From Aureobasidium sp. EXF-3400 (Eukaryota; Ascomycota; Dothideomycetes; Dothideales; Saccotheciaceae): a stretch of 64,000 nucleotides of DNA. A model generated the notes under the pieces. The model saw nothing but the letters and a program-made list of their open reading frames with translations, did no database searches and was not told the origin of the DNA. The DNA lies in the NCBI GenBank assembly GCA_024195585.1, contig SWBL01000129.1, forward strand, positions 59,981 through 123,980, written 5' to 3'. Shown one piece after another: positions 10,560 to 22,677 of the stretch; position 1 is the first letter of the stretch, and each line of letters begins with the position of its first letter. A program made the translations under genes and the position numbers.

Positions 10560-12149
10560 TCAGTTGTCGAAGCGACCTTCCCTCATGGCTTGATGCACGG
10601 GGTTCTCAACGTCGACAACTCCAGTAGCCTTCAGTCTTTCGAACAACACATAGAGACGTTCAGCTTCGCGTTCCTTCTCTTCATCTGTCATCTCAGGTTC
10701 GGGATCCGTAGATTCAGCAGCCAGACGTTGACCAGTAATAGGGTTGATGTCCGCACCCCCAGCATCTGCCTGCATCATAGTCTCGGGCACAGCGATCTTG
10801 TGTGTAGAGAGATATCCTGCAGCATAACCATATCCGATGTTGTGGATGAAGGTTGTTGGGTTGCTATCAGAAAGCTCGTAGAACAAGGTGGAGATGATCT
10901 CGCGCAGCTTCATCAGTGAAGGCGAAATTGACAGTCGAAGTAGTCGAGATGGCAAAGAGTCACCTTGACCTAGAGGCTTCGCACGAGCCTCCTCGTCGGG
11001 TAGCAAGAGGGACTGTATCTGTTTGCGTACTTCCGGTGATGCCTTTGCCTGGATCTTGCGCAAAACTGTCAACAAAGGGAACGCAGCTTGATCAAGTTCC
11101 GCCTCAGGATAGGACTTCAAGGAAAGATCAAGGATATCAATCAACTGCTGGATCTGTGTCTCGGTAGGGCAAGTCTCTTCAGTGATGATCATGTTCATCA
11201 ATGCATTGATGGTGGTGCTGACGGGGACTTGTAACGGTGGCCTGGGCAGCTTCTGATGAGAAAGAATGCTGAACAAGTCTGGCACACAGCTAGTAAATCT
11301 GGCTGCTAGTTCGAGGTGCCCGGCAGTCACATTGTACAACAGCTTCAGAGACTCTATCATCGCCATATCGTTCATGGGATGCGCGGGCTGGCTGGTTGGA
11401 TCGGCAAGTCTGTCAGCATGACCAGCTAGATTCTACTCGTACATTAGCAACAACCCGTTTTATGTGTAGGCATAAAAGCATACCCTGCAAATACTGCTGG
11501 CCAATTCATGTTTTTCGACAAGCTCTGGAAGGTCGACCGTGGTCTTGTATGTCAAGAGAAAGACAATGCGAGATATCAGGAATTCGTCATCTCGATTATC
11601 GTTCTAGCAGATAGTCAGCTCTTGATCTCGATCAACTATCGTGACACTAACTCTGAGTCTTTCTGCTGCTTTGTCGCCGTACCCCAAGTCTAGTAGGTAT
11701 TGCCTCGGGGCCTCTTGCAAAAGCATAGCGTTGGCCAAGCATCTTAGAGCTTCTTGCGAGACATCTAGTTCGGCGACTTCGAAGCCATATTCACATAGCG
11801 TTTCGATCCCCTATTTATATTAGTAAAGTGTTACCAAAGAGAACACAAAACAATACTACCTTCTTGGCGAAGATGGACTCCGAGTTTGCAGGATCTCTTC
11901 CAAGTACTTTGAGCTGCTCGAGAAGACTTTTGCGTTCTGTTGTTGATATTAGACCAAGATCCGAGGAAGATATACAGAATACATACGTGCAGCTGACAAT
12001 TTCTCGTCCTGCAAGTCAGCGGTGAGCTTTTTTAGTAGTTCATCGACCTGGGCTTTGCCTGAGCCGTATTATAATCAGCGGAGCACAAGAGGTAGATTAA
12101 AGGCAGCATCTTTACCTTGGCCGCTAGTTTGTGAGGGTCGAGCAAACAT
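10560..12149 (-). CDS. RIC8: Ric8 (synembryn) G-alpha chaperone and exchange factor
   Basis: Six exons on the minus strand, 12116-12149, 11987-12058, 11860-11936, 11652-11810, 11484-11603 and 10560-11432, give 444 residues; all five introns are 48-57 nt with GT-AG ends. Ric8 is a cytosolic armadillo-type protein that folds and activates heterotrimeric G-alpha subunits and supports growth and conidiation in filamentous fungi; budding yeast lacks it. Diagnostic segments are QEALRCLANAMLLQEAPRQY, RDDEFLISRIVFLLTY, LKLLYNVTAGHLELA, LSISPSLMKLREIISTLFYE and the C-terminal NPITGQRL with EMTDEEKEREAERLYVLFER and NPVHQAMREGRF. This is the most intron-rich gene here. Exon junctions were set by frame and by restoration of family sequence. 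Confidence 0.92.
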
Positions 12150-12618
12150 TGTGAATTTTGATGTATGCGAAGGTTCACGACCAAAGGAGAAGGAAGGAGC
12201 AATTTCCGAATTGGGAAGCGGTCACTAAGCAACTGCAAGCGTGCCAAGGAAAGATGGTTCCAAAAGTATGTCACGTCTGTAGCTATGATGCACAGTAGCC
12301 TCGAGAACATGGTAGTATCTAGAGAATGGTGACAAAGGGATTCGGTATTTGGTGGCTAGATATATAGTCCTAATACTGATATGTCTGTTGATGACCTACA
12401 ATTTGCCATATACCGTCGTGGGAGGAAGGTGCAAATCACAGAGTCTCGTACACGAGGAGGCTAAATTGAAACGCGACGAAAGCACGTTCGAGGCGCGTCA
12501 TCTTGACCTGGAGAGTTTACTTGACAACGCTCAAGGACAACAAGATCATGCTGCTGAACAAGCAGGGTCGATTGAACAAGACTCCCAGACTAGACATCAC
12601 CATCTGCACTGTGCGGCA
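12150..12618. promoter_or_regulatory. Shared RIC8/RIF1 promoter region
   Basis: 469 bp between divergent starts. The RIF1 frame stays open upstream to 12349, but that extension encodes a hydrophobic, non-Rif1-like leader, so I treat it as 5' leader. No named factor site recognised. Confidence 0.45.
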
Positions 12619-15600
12619 ATGGTCTCTGCTGAGCCACTCGAGCATCTCGCCAATCGCCCTCCGACCCCTCCAAAAGACATCGACCACAGCGAAATCGACC
12701 AAGTCATCAATTCCCTGGACGTCGACTTTGAACCAGGACTTGATCAAGTGCGACAAGCGTGCTCACGCACAGGCACTCCAGTCCAGCCTTCGCCCCCCTC
12801 TTCACAAGCCGAAGGGTCGCAGCACAGGTCGAGCAAGCGGGTCGAGTTCTCGCCATGCATCACTGCTCATGATCCCACACCCTTCCATGCCACAACAGGT
12901 GTTGCCAGTCCGCTTCCACGCCGCTTCCCCTCTAGCAAGCAACCCAAACCCGTCAGATCTATTCTAAAGGCCACTTTTGACCTACAGACTCCCACACCTG
13001 ACGCTGCATCGCCCGCCGCCGACTACTTCTCCATCTCCGACCCAAAGACCTTTCCCGTCATGCTCGACTCGGTTCTGAAGTTCCTCGACGCTCCTTCTAC
13101 GGCCATGCGCCTGGATGGATACAGTACTCTCAATGGCGCCCTCAAGGCATACGACGATCTACCCGACGTCGACGCGATGCGGGCCAAAATGCCTCTTCTC
13201 GTCAAATACATTTCTCGAGATATTCTTGAGTCGAGTCGCAAGTCGGATCCGATGACATCGAGTCTGACCACACAAGCCTTGAAGCTCACGACCGCTATTC
13301 TCATGCTGCCTGCTCTCGCCGACGCGCTCGACGAACACTTCCAGACACTACTTGTCGACCGTGCCATAGAAGTCTTGGAGCAGGACCCAGTCCCGAAAGC
13401 AATCGCCAACCACCACATGTTCCTTCTTGCGACCCAACGATTCCCCTCGAGAGTAGTAACTTCGGCCAAAGTAGATCGCATAATTTCTTCTCTCAACACC
13501 ATCCACGAGCGTGTCAGCGGCAATAGTGTCATCGCGTCACGTTTGGTCATCTTCCAACGCTTGATGGATCAAGCTCCTACTACTATGCTCGCCAGTATGC
13601 GTGATTGGATGCCTCACGTCTTCCATGGTGTTCTGAGTAGCATCAAAGACGTCAGGGTGCGCGCCATCGAAACAGGAATGCAGGCTGCTATGATGTACGG
13701 CACAAGCTACGCATCCACCAAAGTCATCATTGATCTCTTCCACACGGCCACTGCCGAGGGTAGCACTTATGGCGCTTATTTCACTGCCCGTCTTTTTGAC
13801 ATGTCCAAGCCAAAAGAGGGTGGTGAGAATACAGACCTTGAGGAAGCTGTCCCACAGATCTGGTCAATGGTTGTTCTCTTCTTCAGAAGTAAAAAAGTGA
13901 AGTTGTCACAGTGGCGACTGTTTTGCGAGGAGTGGTTCCTCTTGATCCAGAATTGTCTCAACAGCAAGAATCTCACAGTCAAGTTCCGAGCTACATGCGC
14001 CTGGAACCGCCTTGTCTACGTCGCCATGCCAGATCGTGAAATGCTAGAGAAGATGGAAGGATGGGATCATACGCTTCGAGTCCCCTTCGTACACATTCTC
14101 CACACTAACAAAGGCCGAGACAAGAAGAGCAAGGAAGTCCGTCACATTGCACTTTCTGGCTATTGTAACCTGCTACACTATTCCCTACGACCTTCTCAGC
14201 CTTGGCAGGATCTCGACTATTTCTGGGATGTCTACGTCAAGGAAGTTCTCCTAAAGCTGCTTCTTTCTGGTGGAAGGGATGCCAGCCTAGCCTGTCGAGT
14301 ACTCAAAGCTCTTTTCGATGGCAGGGCGACAGTTTGGGATGAGGAAATCGTCAATAAGGCTCCAATACTACCCGAGGCTCTGCCTCGATTGGACCCCAAG
14401 TGGGTGCGCTCTAGAGCTTACAAAGTACTGGATTTGTTGGGCCCTTTCCTCGAACTGTCCTTGGCCCAATCAGGAGACGGACGTGGTATTGACGCAACAC
14501 CCTGGCGTGAATTCCTGACTGCCGTCGCTAGTGCTGGCAGTCATGAGGTTCTGAGATCACAAGAGCTGAAAGAATGCTTAGCCCAGCTGATGAACCTGTT
14601 CGGTCGTCTATGGGCAAAGGCTCCTAAGACTGACGATCATCTGGAAACACCTTGGATTGCACGTTTCACATCGCTTGTACAATGCTCTATCGAGACGATT
14701 GGACCTTTGCCATTCAGCGAAGAAAACCTAGCTCGCAACGAATCTAAGAGTCTCGAGGCTGCACCGACGCCATCCAATCGCGCGTCGAAACATCATGCGA
14801 GACTACAATCACCTGCTGTCTTCTTGTTCGATCTTTTCGCCCAAACGCCACCTTCAATCAGCACAGATGCAGCTTACTCTGATGCCGCAAGAGAATTACT
14901 GCATCAGATTTGCCAAGGAAGAAATTCGCGCAAGGAACGACTGGAGTTGATACGTAAATGCTCACAAGCAAGTGTGGCATCAACTTCGGTACTACTATGG
15001 AGAACAGCGGTACAAGAAACCACTGCGGTGCTCCTCGACTCTAGCCTCAATGAAAACGTCCAAGAGCCTGCTCGTATTGGACACCAAGCTCGGCATGCTA
15101 TCTCGATACTTGCATCGGGCTTCCATCATCAACATTATGCAACTGATACCTTGTCAGCGGCTTTCGAGCTTGTCAGTGTACTGGCAAGGATTCTGAAACA
15201 AGAAGCCGGTGAAGGTGGTGTGGTTCTTGGTCTGATGGAACCCTTAGCTGAGGCGCTCTTGCAGCAGAGAGATCAGAAGATGCCAAAACCTGTTCTTGTT
15301 CAGTTCTCCGAGAAAGTACTCCGAGTTGGAACATTCCCCCGTAACAAACAGCAGATGGACGAAGCGCGTAGGTCTCTTTGGAACACGCATCCGCCGTTCT
15401 CGAAGCAGTCAAGCTTCGAGCCATTCAACCATGTGTATGAGCTCGTAAATTCAGCCTTGCTGATCTCATATGCTAGCATCGATGAGACCGCAGAGTGCCT
15501 AGCACAATTTGTTGAAGCGGTTCAAGACTTCCTATCGAAATGTCCTCTGTCCCTCTTCGCATCGCCTGCACTACGCAGGGTGCAACATGGATTGTCGCAG

Positions 15601-18104
15601 ATCGTCAAGGATGAAAACCGTGTACTTGCAGGTAGTCAGGAGGGTCAGGAAGTGTTTTCCAAGGTGAGTCATGATAATCAACAAGACGAATACCATCACT
15701 GATTTCTCTAGGTACTCGCTTTGTGGCGATCCATCCTCGATCAGCTTAAGAATCTCCCCTCGAACAAGACTCTATTGAAAGCCTTGGACGAGCTATTTGC
15801 GGCTGGCTTAAACAGCACACACCGAGAAGTCATCAATCTCACCGTCTCCTTCTGGAACACTACCTTTGGCCAGCTCGACTCTCTTGAGTATCCCAGCGAG
15901 GTTGAACAAGCAGTGAGACGACTTCGCCCGCTCGTAGAACTCGACCTACCCACTTTCCCAGAGAACATTGATGCACCGGTAAGCAAAGTCCGAACATTAT
16001 CACAAATTCATACTGACAAGAGTAGACACCATCGCCACTACATGACTTGATCGAGTCACAGCAAGACGCTGGTATTGAAGAGACACCGTCACCCACTAAG
16101 CAGCAACCTGCTAGAAGGTCCAAGAGGATGAGCGTGCTTAGTCGTGCTGCCTCATCTAGTCCTCAGCAGCAGAAGTCTGTTGTGAGAAGACTGCCCGCTT
16201 CCAAAGCAGCATCAAAATCGAAACTGCGCCACGAGGATTCGCAGGTCGAGTTCACGGCTGTTGAGAGCTCGTCACCAGTAGCGATGGAGTCCCAACTTCT
16301 GACTGAGCATCAGAGAGAGGTCAAATCTCGACAGCAATTCGAAACGGCACCGTTGTACCCTGAGTTCTCATCAAGCCCAGGACCACGAAGGAGAGCTTCG
16401 AAGTCAGGTTTACCGCTGCTAGACTTCTCTAGCCAGCAAGTCGTCATGGATACCGGATATGCTACACCCACTCTGAACGACGATCACGGACCGATGGACG
16501 AGTACATCACTTCCTCGCCCACACCAAAGGCAGCTGAGAAAATTCAACAATCTGCTGTGGAGAATACAGATGTAGACGAGTCAGCCTTCGAAGCCGAAGA
16601 CAACAACATCCCATCTTCCCCACCCGAGATGGCGGACGAAACAGTTTACGATGGCACGACCGAGCTCGAGAATCTGCATACTACGGAACAACAGGAAGTG
16701 AGCGACGCCCGATTCGATACTGTTCCGGAGGACTTCTCAACAATAGTGCGCCAAGAAAATTCTATGATTGACGACTCGAGAGCACTTCCGCAAGAGACAG
16801 CTACAGTGGAGCAAGCGGTAATCGCACCTACTGACACGCATCCTTCGATCAAACGTCTTGCTCAGGAAGTCGAAGGTGGTGTTTCATCCGATATTTTCAC
16901 AGACGCTCGTTCGGAGCTCAACCGTGAAGCATCCGTTATGAACAATGCAATGGATGGCATCGAAGTCGCTGAAGAGGTGGCAGAAGGCCAAGATGTCGTC
17001 GAATCCGATGACTCTTCTCCTATACCATTCACAGATAGCCTTTCCGAGCAAACTCAAAATGAGCCTAAGAGCTCTGTAGACCCCCCTCAGGACAAGGCCC
17101 CCGAAGCTGTTGCTCCGCCGGGCGATATTAGCAGAGTTATGGACTCCTTTGTAGGAACCACCGACGATGACGATACGACATCGTTCCATGAGATACACAC
17201 CAGTCCACCTCCCAAGCTAAATCCTGCTTCTTCGGCCTCGAAGCGTAAGCGAGATGAGCCACAAGAAACACGAGCCTCGGCCAAACGTCGCAAGTCCTCC
17301 GCATCTCCGTTCAGACGCATCGTTACAAGAACCCTTTCCTACCTCACTGGTAGCCAAGCGGCGAAGGACGACGACGATGATGACGACGAGGAGATACAAG
17401 ATTGTATCGTTGTTGAGAGCCAGAAAGATCAGGAGGAAGACTCTCAGTCAGAGGCTGCAGAGCAATCTCCAATTCCCGAGTCGGCTCCAGCAAGTGTTGC
17501 TCCATCGACAGCCAAACGTGGACGTGGAAGACCTAGAAAATCAACGACACCTGTTGTCTCCAGCCCAGTCTCATCCGTCAGAACTCGAGCTTCGAAACGA
17601 CGCGCATCAAATCTGGAAGCAGAAGAGAACCAAGACTCTTTGATCATCGATACACCTGCGCCCAGCAAGTCTCGAAGAACAACACGAAGTCAAGACGCAA
17701 AGACAGGCCAAGCGATAGAACATGTCATGCTCTCTCCAACTCACCGTCGTCGCGGTCGCGAGCTTGAGGCTGTTCTTGTCAGCCCACGTCCATCTAGTCT
17801 GGATGCGTTATTGGTTGATGAGACGGTACTCGATAAGCGAGAAGACGAAGAAGATGATGATGAGCAAGATGAAGATGCAAAGGACGATGATCAGAAAGCA
17901 GACTCGCAGCTGAGGCACGAAGAGGAAAAGGCCGTCCATGAACGACCGCCTCATAGGGGCAATTGGCTGATCAAACAGTTGAAGGGTCTTGTCATCAACT
18001 GCACGCCGATGGTCATCACACCGCAGCAGGAAAGAGAGCTGCAGGATCTCCTGTACGAGCTTGGAAAATGTGTTTATGAGGCTGGAAGGCGATCAAGTAC
18101 TTAA
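12619..18104 (+). CDS. RIF1: Telomere and replication-timing protein Rif1
   Basis: Three exons, 12619-15663, 15712-15978 and 16026-18104, encode 1796 residues. Rif1 limits telomerase, delays late replication origins by recruiting PP1 phosphatase, and acts at breaks. A short disordered N-terminus (RPPTPPKD) carries KRVEFSP (residues 73-79) and SILK (114-117), which match PP1 docking motifs. The Rif1 N-terminal HEAT-repeat domain follows from about 135, with AMRLDGYSTLNGALKAYDD and SGNSVIASRLVIFQRLMDQA. After about 1110 the chain is disordered and acidic, with a basic GRGRPRKST stretch resembling an AT-hook and a poly-Asp run. The C-terminal segment VINCTPMVITPQQERELQDL may be a small folded domain. 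The ATG at 12619 is chosen over 12349. Both introns are phase 0. Confidence 0.88.
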
Positions 18105-18130
18105 TTAGAGCATCACCGTCGATTGTAATC

Positions 18131-18161
18131 GATTGACACCATTTTTGAACAATGGTCAATC
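18131..18161 (+). terminator. Hairpin in the RIF1 3' region
   Basis: An imperfect inverted repeat starts 26 nt after the RIF1 stop: left arm GATTGACACCATT, right arm AATGGTCAATC, 11 paired bases with a 2-nt bulge and a loop of about 7 nt. Seen directly; a role in 3' end formation or mRNA stability is inference. Confidence 0.35.
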
Positions 18162-18479
18162 AAATTTCCTATCTACAAAGTCTCCTTTCATCGGACGCGT
18201 CTCTGTTTGTGTAAAAGTCTGTGCATTATGATAGTTGGCTGTAGAACATAGCGCGATTAGGAGGAAACAGTGAAAGTAGCCCAGCTCGAAAGAAAAGCAC
18301 CAAGTCGAACCACAGGGTGACCAGCGACTGTATTGTCTTCCTTGGTACGTTCGAAAAATGTAATATCACCGTGCATCCCGGCGAACATCAAACACGCCTT
18401 CTCCCCGATTGCGACTTGTTGAAGGATCTGACAAAGGTGATTGGAACACGCATTCTTCGACTATGAAAACTGCTTTCTT

Positions 18480-19800
18480 ACTTAGGACTAACGTCTCGTG
18501 CAATTATTCCGTGTCGTAAGAATCCTACGGTGAACAGCGGACACGTCCAGGAGAGCTACCGCGATATGGACCCGGTTTTCGAGCAACCAAATAACGCATC
18601 TCTGATCGTAGAATCGTTTACTACATCAAATGTCTTGTGCAGTTCTTCCGTGCTATAGCGACGTCACGACTAACAGCAAACACATCGAAGAGACTTACAG
18701 CGACGTGGACCCGTTGATGGAACATACACATCGTTGAACTTGAAACCCATTTGAGAACGCTCCCTTCCCTAACGTCGACGACTCGTGCAGTCCTTCCGGA
18801 CTCTGGAGACTGTATAGCTAATGACGGACACGTTAAGAAGAGCTACGGCGATGTAGACCGGGCTTTCGAACATATAAACAGCAGGCGTGGTTTATTACAC
18901 ATCTCCGATTGTGAAATCACTTTCTCTACCTTTAAATCAAACTCTCGTGCAGTCCTTCCGTACTCTAGCGGCCTTATAGTCGATAGCGGACACATTGAGG
19001 AGAGCTATAGCGACGTGAACCAGAGTCTCGAACGCCTAGCCAGCGAGCGAAGCTTGGGTTGGCAGAGTGATGGAGGCAGCGTTGTACTGGGGGGCCTTAA
19101 CAGACCTCTTGTTCTGGTTGCGACGGACGAGGATGGAAAGAGAAGATAGATTGGCAGGAGACAAGCTTAAGTACTCAAGGCTGTATTCGTTGCTGATAGA
19201 AACGGTGCTTTAGTGACTCTCGCTTGTTGTCTCGTGCTGTTCATCCGTGCACTATTGATTCTACGGCCAACAGCAAACACGTTGAGGAGGGATACAGCGT
19301 CGTCGACCGGAGTATCGAACATACAGACAGTGGGCGTGACTTCAAGGGCGGATTGCAAGGCTGGTTGTTGGTAGATCGGAAAGCAGCGTTGTACTGAGAA
19401 GTCTTGACAGCCTCTGGTTCTGGTTGCGACGGATGAGAAGGTTAATAGGAAAGTTACATGTTGGTAAGCCTAAATACCTAAAGATATAGTTGTTGTTGGA
19501 AAAACGGTACTCCGGTGGCTCACTTGTTGTCTCGTGCAGTTCTTCCGGGCCCCGACGACCCTGAGGCCAACAGCAAACACGTTGGAGAAAGCTACAGCGA
19601 CATGGACCCGACAGGCAGTGGGCGCGGGTCGAAGACGATCGAGGCTGGTCGTTGGCAGAGTGGGAGGCAGCACTGTACTGAGGGGCCTTGACAGACCTTT
19701 TGGTCTGGTTGCGATGGATGGGATGATGAGAAGGAGAGGTGTAGATTGGTAGGGAACAAGCTTACCTACTCATTGATTTAGTTGCTGTGGTGGAGGAAGG
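18480..19800. repeat. Decayed two-module tandem repeat array
   Basis: Six diverged copies of a module (M1) start with TCTCGTGCAGTTCTTCCG or a close variant at about 18493, 18631, 18781, 18942, 19230 and 19530, and continue to AACAGCAAACACGTTGAGG and GAGAGCTACAGCGACGTGG. Spacing is about 138, 150 and 161 bp for the first copies, then 288 and 300 bp. The longer spacing arises because copies four to six are each followed by a second module (M2) at about 19058-19190, 19361-19500 and 19645-19790, recognisable by TGGTTCTGGTTGCGACGGA and CAGCGTTGTACTGAG. Copies differ at many positions, with a few small indels. The M1 core is open in one frame on the plus strand and one on the minus strand in all copies, but no complete gene is evident. 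The array lies between the convergent 3' ends of RIF1 and the epimerase. Confidence 0.75.
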
Positions 19801-20133
19801 CGCGACGGATGAGGGTTCCTTGTGTGCTAGAGAATGTCATACTATAGTGATTGATACTTCCGAAACAGAAAGATATTCATGGATAAGATACGGCACTTAC
19901 AGTACACTCTTTTCTTTGCAAGTGATGTCCTGATCATTTGCAGGGTTCCGAGATTGATCTCATATGGGGCACTGATTGTGTTGATGGCTGTAAATCCTGA
20001 TTTGATTATGTCTATGCTGGGTCAACATGGGAATGTTTCCCTTTTACTATGCGTTCGCTGTACCGAATCATGCTATCTTCCTTCATCATTTTCGTATCAT
20101 ATCTGTATCCTCTTGCAAACATGTCGCAGCTGT

Positions 20134-21196
20134 TTACAGATAGCTCTTGAGGATCTGACCAGCCTCGAAACCGTCTTGAGCCTCAAGAGTAATCCAGCCG
20201 TTGACTGCACCAGCCTCGACACAAATCATCTTCTTGTAGCCGTCCTTGGGCTCGAAGTCGGCAATGGCTTCGGCGCCTTCTCTCCAAGGGTTCCAGATGA
20301 CGGTGTCCTGCATGTTGTCTCTGATGACATCCAGGCGAGGCTTATCATCGACAAGGATTGAGGTCGTGTCCTGAGAGAAGGACTTGTAGACGCGGTCGAC
20401 GGTGCTTTCGATGCGGAGCTCGTTGCCCTTGGAGTCGTGCTCGGTAGCGTTGAGGATCTTGTCTGTGTATCTGACACCCGAGAGGCCGGTGACCTTGACC
20501 TTGGAGATGTCCTGAGCGATATGTTAGCAAGGTGTCAATGAAAGCGGGGAAGAAAGGTAGGCGCATACAGGAATGGCAAAGTAGGTGTGGAAGAGGGTCT
20601 GGAAGTCGAAAGGCTTGTCGCCCTGGTTGCGGACGCTCAGCATGGTCTGCAGACCGTCCTTGGACAGAGTGACGCTGTACTGCAGGCTGAAGTCGTAGGA
20701 CCAGGCCTTCTTCATCTCATCACTGAGGTTGTTGGGTGTCAAGCCAAAGTCAAGGCGGATGGAGTCGTCGCTGCCCTTCTGGTTGCCAGACTCTGACGAA
20801 GTGGTGCCAAGGTACTCCCAGTTGGAGATGCGTGCGAAACCGTGTTGAGGAAGGGCTGAGGTAGCGTGGTTCTTGGGAGCAGGGCCGAAGTTCTGTTATG
20901 AAGTGGTTAGTGTTTGTTACTAGGGGAGGACAGGAGCAGTAAAGACGTACGGGGAAGACGACAGGGACACCTCCTCTGATGGCCTTACTGCCGTCCATGT
21001 GGGCATTCGAGCTCAACCACATGTTCTCCTGGCCGTTGTTCTTCCATGAGACGACGGTGGCACCGTACAACATGACCTCAACTGAATCGCCGCTGGGCAG
21101 GCTGGCCGTCACCTTCTTGCCATCCGAGTGGACAGTAGGCTGGGGGCCAGTTGTGCTGGGAGAGAGGGCGGAAGGCTTGTGTGCTCTGTCGACCAT
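20134..21196 (-). CDS. Glucose-6-phosphate 1-epimerase (aldose epimerase family)
   Basis: Three exons on the minus strand, 20951-21196, 20569-20892 and 20134-20511, give 315 residues, close to yeast Ymr099c. The enzyme interconverts alpha and beta anomers of hexose 6-phosphates in the cytosol. Family segments include GDSVEVMLYGATVVSWK, NMWLSSNAHMDGSKAIRGG, VPVVFP at the first exon end, PQHGFARISNWEYLG with the catalytic-site histidine, FQTLFHTYFAIP, VTGLSGVRYTDK, DTVIWNPW and MICVEAGAVNGW with the conserved glutamate. Introns of 58 and 57 nt are both phase 0. Divergent from the SDR gene. Carbohydrate specificity is by family; other aldose 6-phosphates are possible. Confidence 0.92.
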
Positions 21197-21564
21197 GATT
21201 GCGATTATTTTTTTGGTTGTTGATAGTCAAAGTGTAAAAAGGAAACAGCGGTCGTCCCTCAGAGAGAGCTCTTGGATCGTGCTTTGGAGGGGTTCAGTTG
21301 CTTGGGAAATGCGCATCATGCCGTCATGTGTTGCACAAACATCCCTAGCCCTGCATTACTCTCGGTTTGTTGCACAAGAGATATGTTCGATCGACCCCGC
21401 AATCAACCCCACATCGTATCTGGCAGCAGTACCCACTTCTTTGAGGTCAGCCCCATATCAAGGAATACATCTGCCGAGTATGGGTAGACGGCAGAGGATT
21501 ATAAGGGATCTGGAATCCCTTTGACTCTATGTCTAGTAACTTCATTCGTGAAAGCACACCTATC
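21197..21564. promoter_or_regulatory. Shared epimerase/SDR promoter region
   Basis: 368 bp between divergent starts, with a TTATTTTTTTGG run just upstream of the epimerase start. No specific factor site recognised. Confidence 0.4.
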
Positions 21565-22559
21565 ATGGCACCAGTTGCACTCATTACAGGTGGCTCATCA
21601 GGTATAATTCTATCTACCGAACCTAGCATAAGATGAATGCTCTGACAAACAAACCACAGGCATTGGTCTCGCTTTGACCAAACATCTCCTGAATCGATCC
21701 TGGCACGTCTTCATCGCCGACATCAATCCCCCTCCTTCATCCGAACTTTCCATTTTTCATAGCTCAGCCTACCACTTTCACGCAACCGACGTGTCGTCCT
21801 GGGATGCACAATCCTCGGCCTTTGCGACCTGCTGGTCCACCTTTGGTCGTCTGGACTTCTGTGCCTTGAATGCCGGTATCGACGACCGAGATGACATATT
21901 CAACTCGACAAGCAATGATCCAAACAGCCCACCCACCAAACCAAACATGAAGACATTCGAAGTTAACCTGTTTGGTCCTTATTATGGAGTCAAGTTGGCC
22001 GCCCACTACATGGCGTTGAACAAGCCTTTGCATGGTCAAGCCAACGGTAAAGGTGGCAGAATTGTGATAACCGCCTCAGACGCTGGACTCTGGGCTTTGC
22101 CTGCTGTTCCTCAATATACAGCTACCAAGCATGCTGTTGTGGGTCTAGTCAGAGCATTGGCTGCTTCGGCCGCAGAGGCTGGTGTTTCGATCAACGCTGT
22201 TGCGCCAGCGCTTACGCCATCTAATCTTGCACCTCCTGGGTTGCTAGAGAGTTATCCCAAGGAGGCACTAACGAAGATGGAAACGTTGATGAAAGCTTTT
22301 GATGCATTGGGTAGATTCGATGAGGCTGAGACGGAAGGTTGGGGCGGTCAAGAGCCTAACGGACAAGTTGTTGAGGGCAGGGGTGATGATATCCATTACA
22401 AGAACGAGATTGAAAAGACGGGTGGTAGAGATGTGCCAATGGGTAAGTCTGGTCTGATTGTTCTGATTTGGCGGATGCTAACGTGGAGCAGAAATACAAC
22501 AAATCTGGGCAGACACCTACAAGGAGCGGAACAGGAGGTTTGCGATGCAGCAGCGATAA
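21565..22559 (+). CDS. Short-chain dehydrogenase/reductase
   Basis: Three exons, 21565-21601, 21660-22442 and 22492-22559, encode 295 residues. The Rossmann motif is completed across intron 1 as ITGGSSGIGLAL, followed by DVSSWDAQ, CALNAGIDD (NAG motif) and RIVITASDAG with the catalytic serine, then YTATK, the YxxxK active site. The second intron, GTAAGT to GAGCAG, replaces a meaningless read-through tail by a short tail with IWADTYKERNRRF ending in QQR. It resembles classical SDRs of the 15-hydroxyprostaglandin dehydrogenase type, which use NAD; the substrate cannot be told. Its convergent neighbour TRM7 ends 118 bp away. Confidence 0.85.
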
Positions 22560-22677
22560 AGGCAAGCTTCCAGAAGCCAAGAGAGACGAGACTAAATCGA
22601 TTGCACTATGATTTGATGTTTCCCAGTCGTAGTCCTGTTGAGCGTGCGATTTCCTAAGCCGTGATGTTGGTGATTTC

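Noticed and set aside
12349..12618. In-frame extension of RIF1 beginning with a hydrophobic leader
   Set aside because: The leader looks like a membrane segment, which makes no sense for a nuclear protein; the ATG at 12619 precedes the Rif1-like RPPTPPKD sequence.
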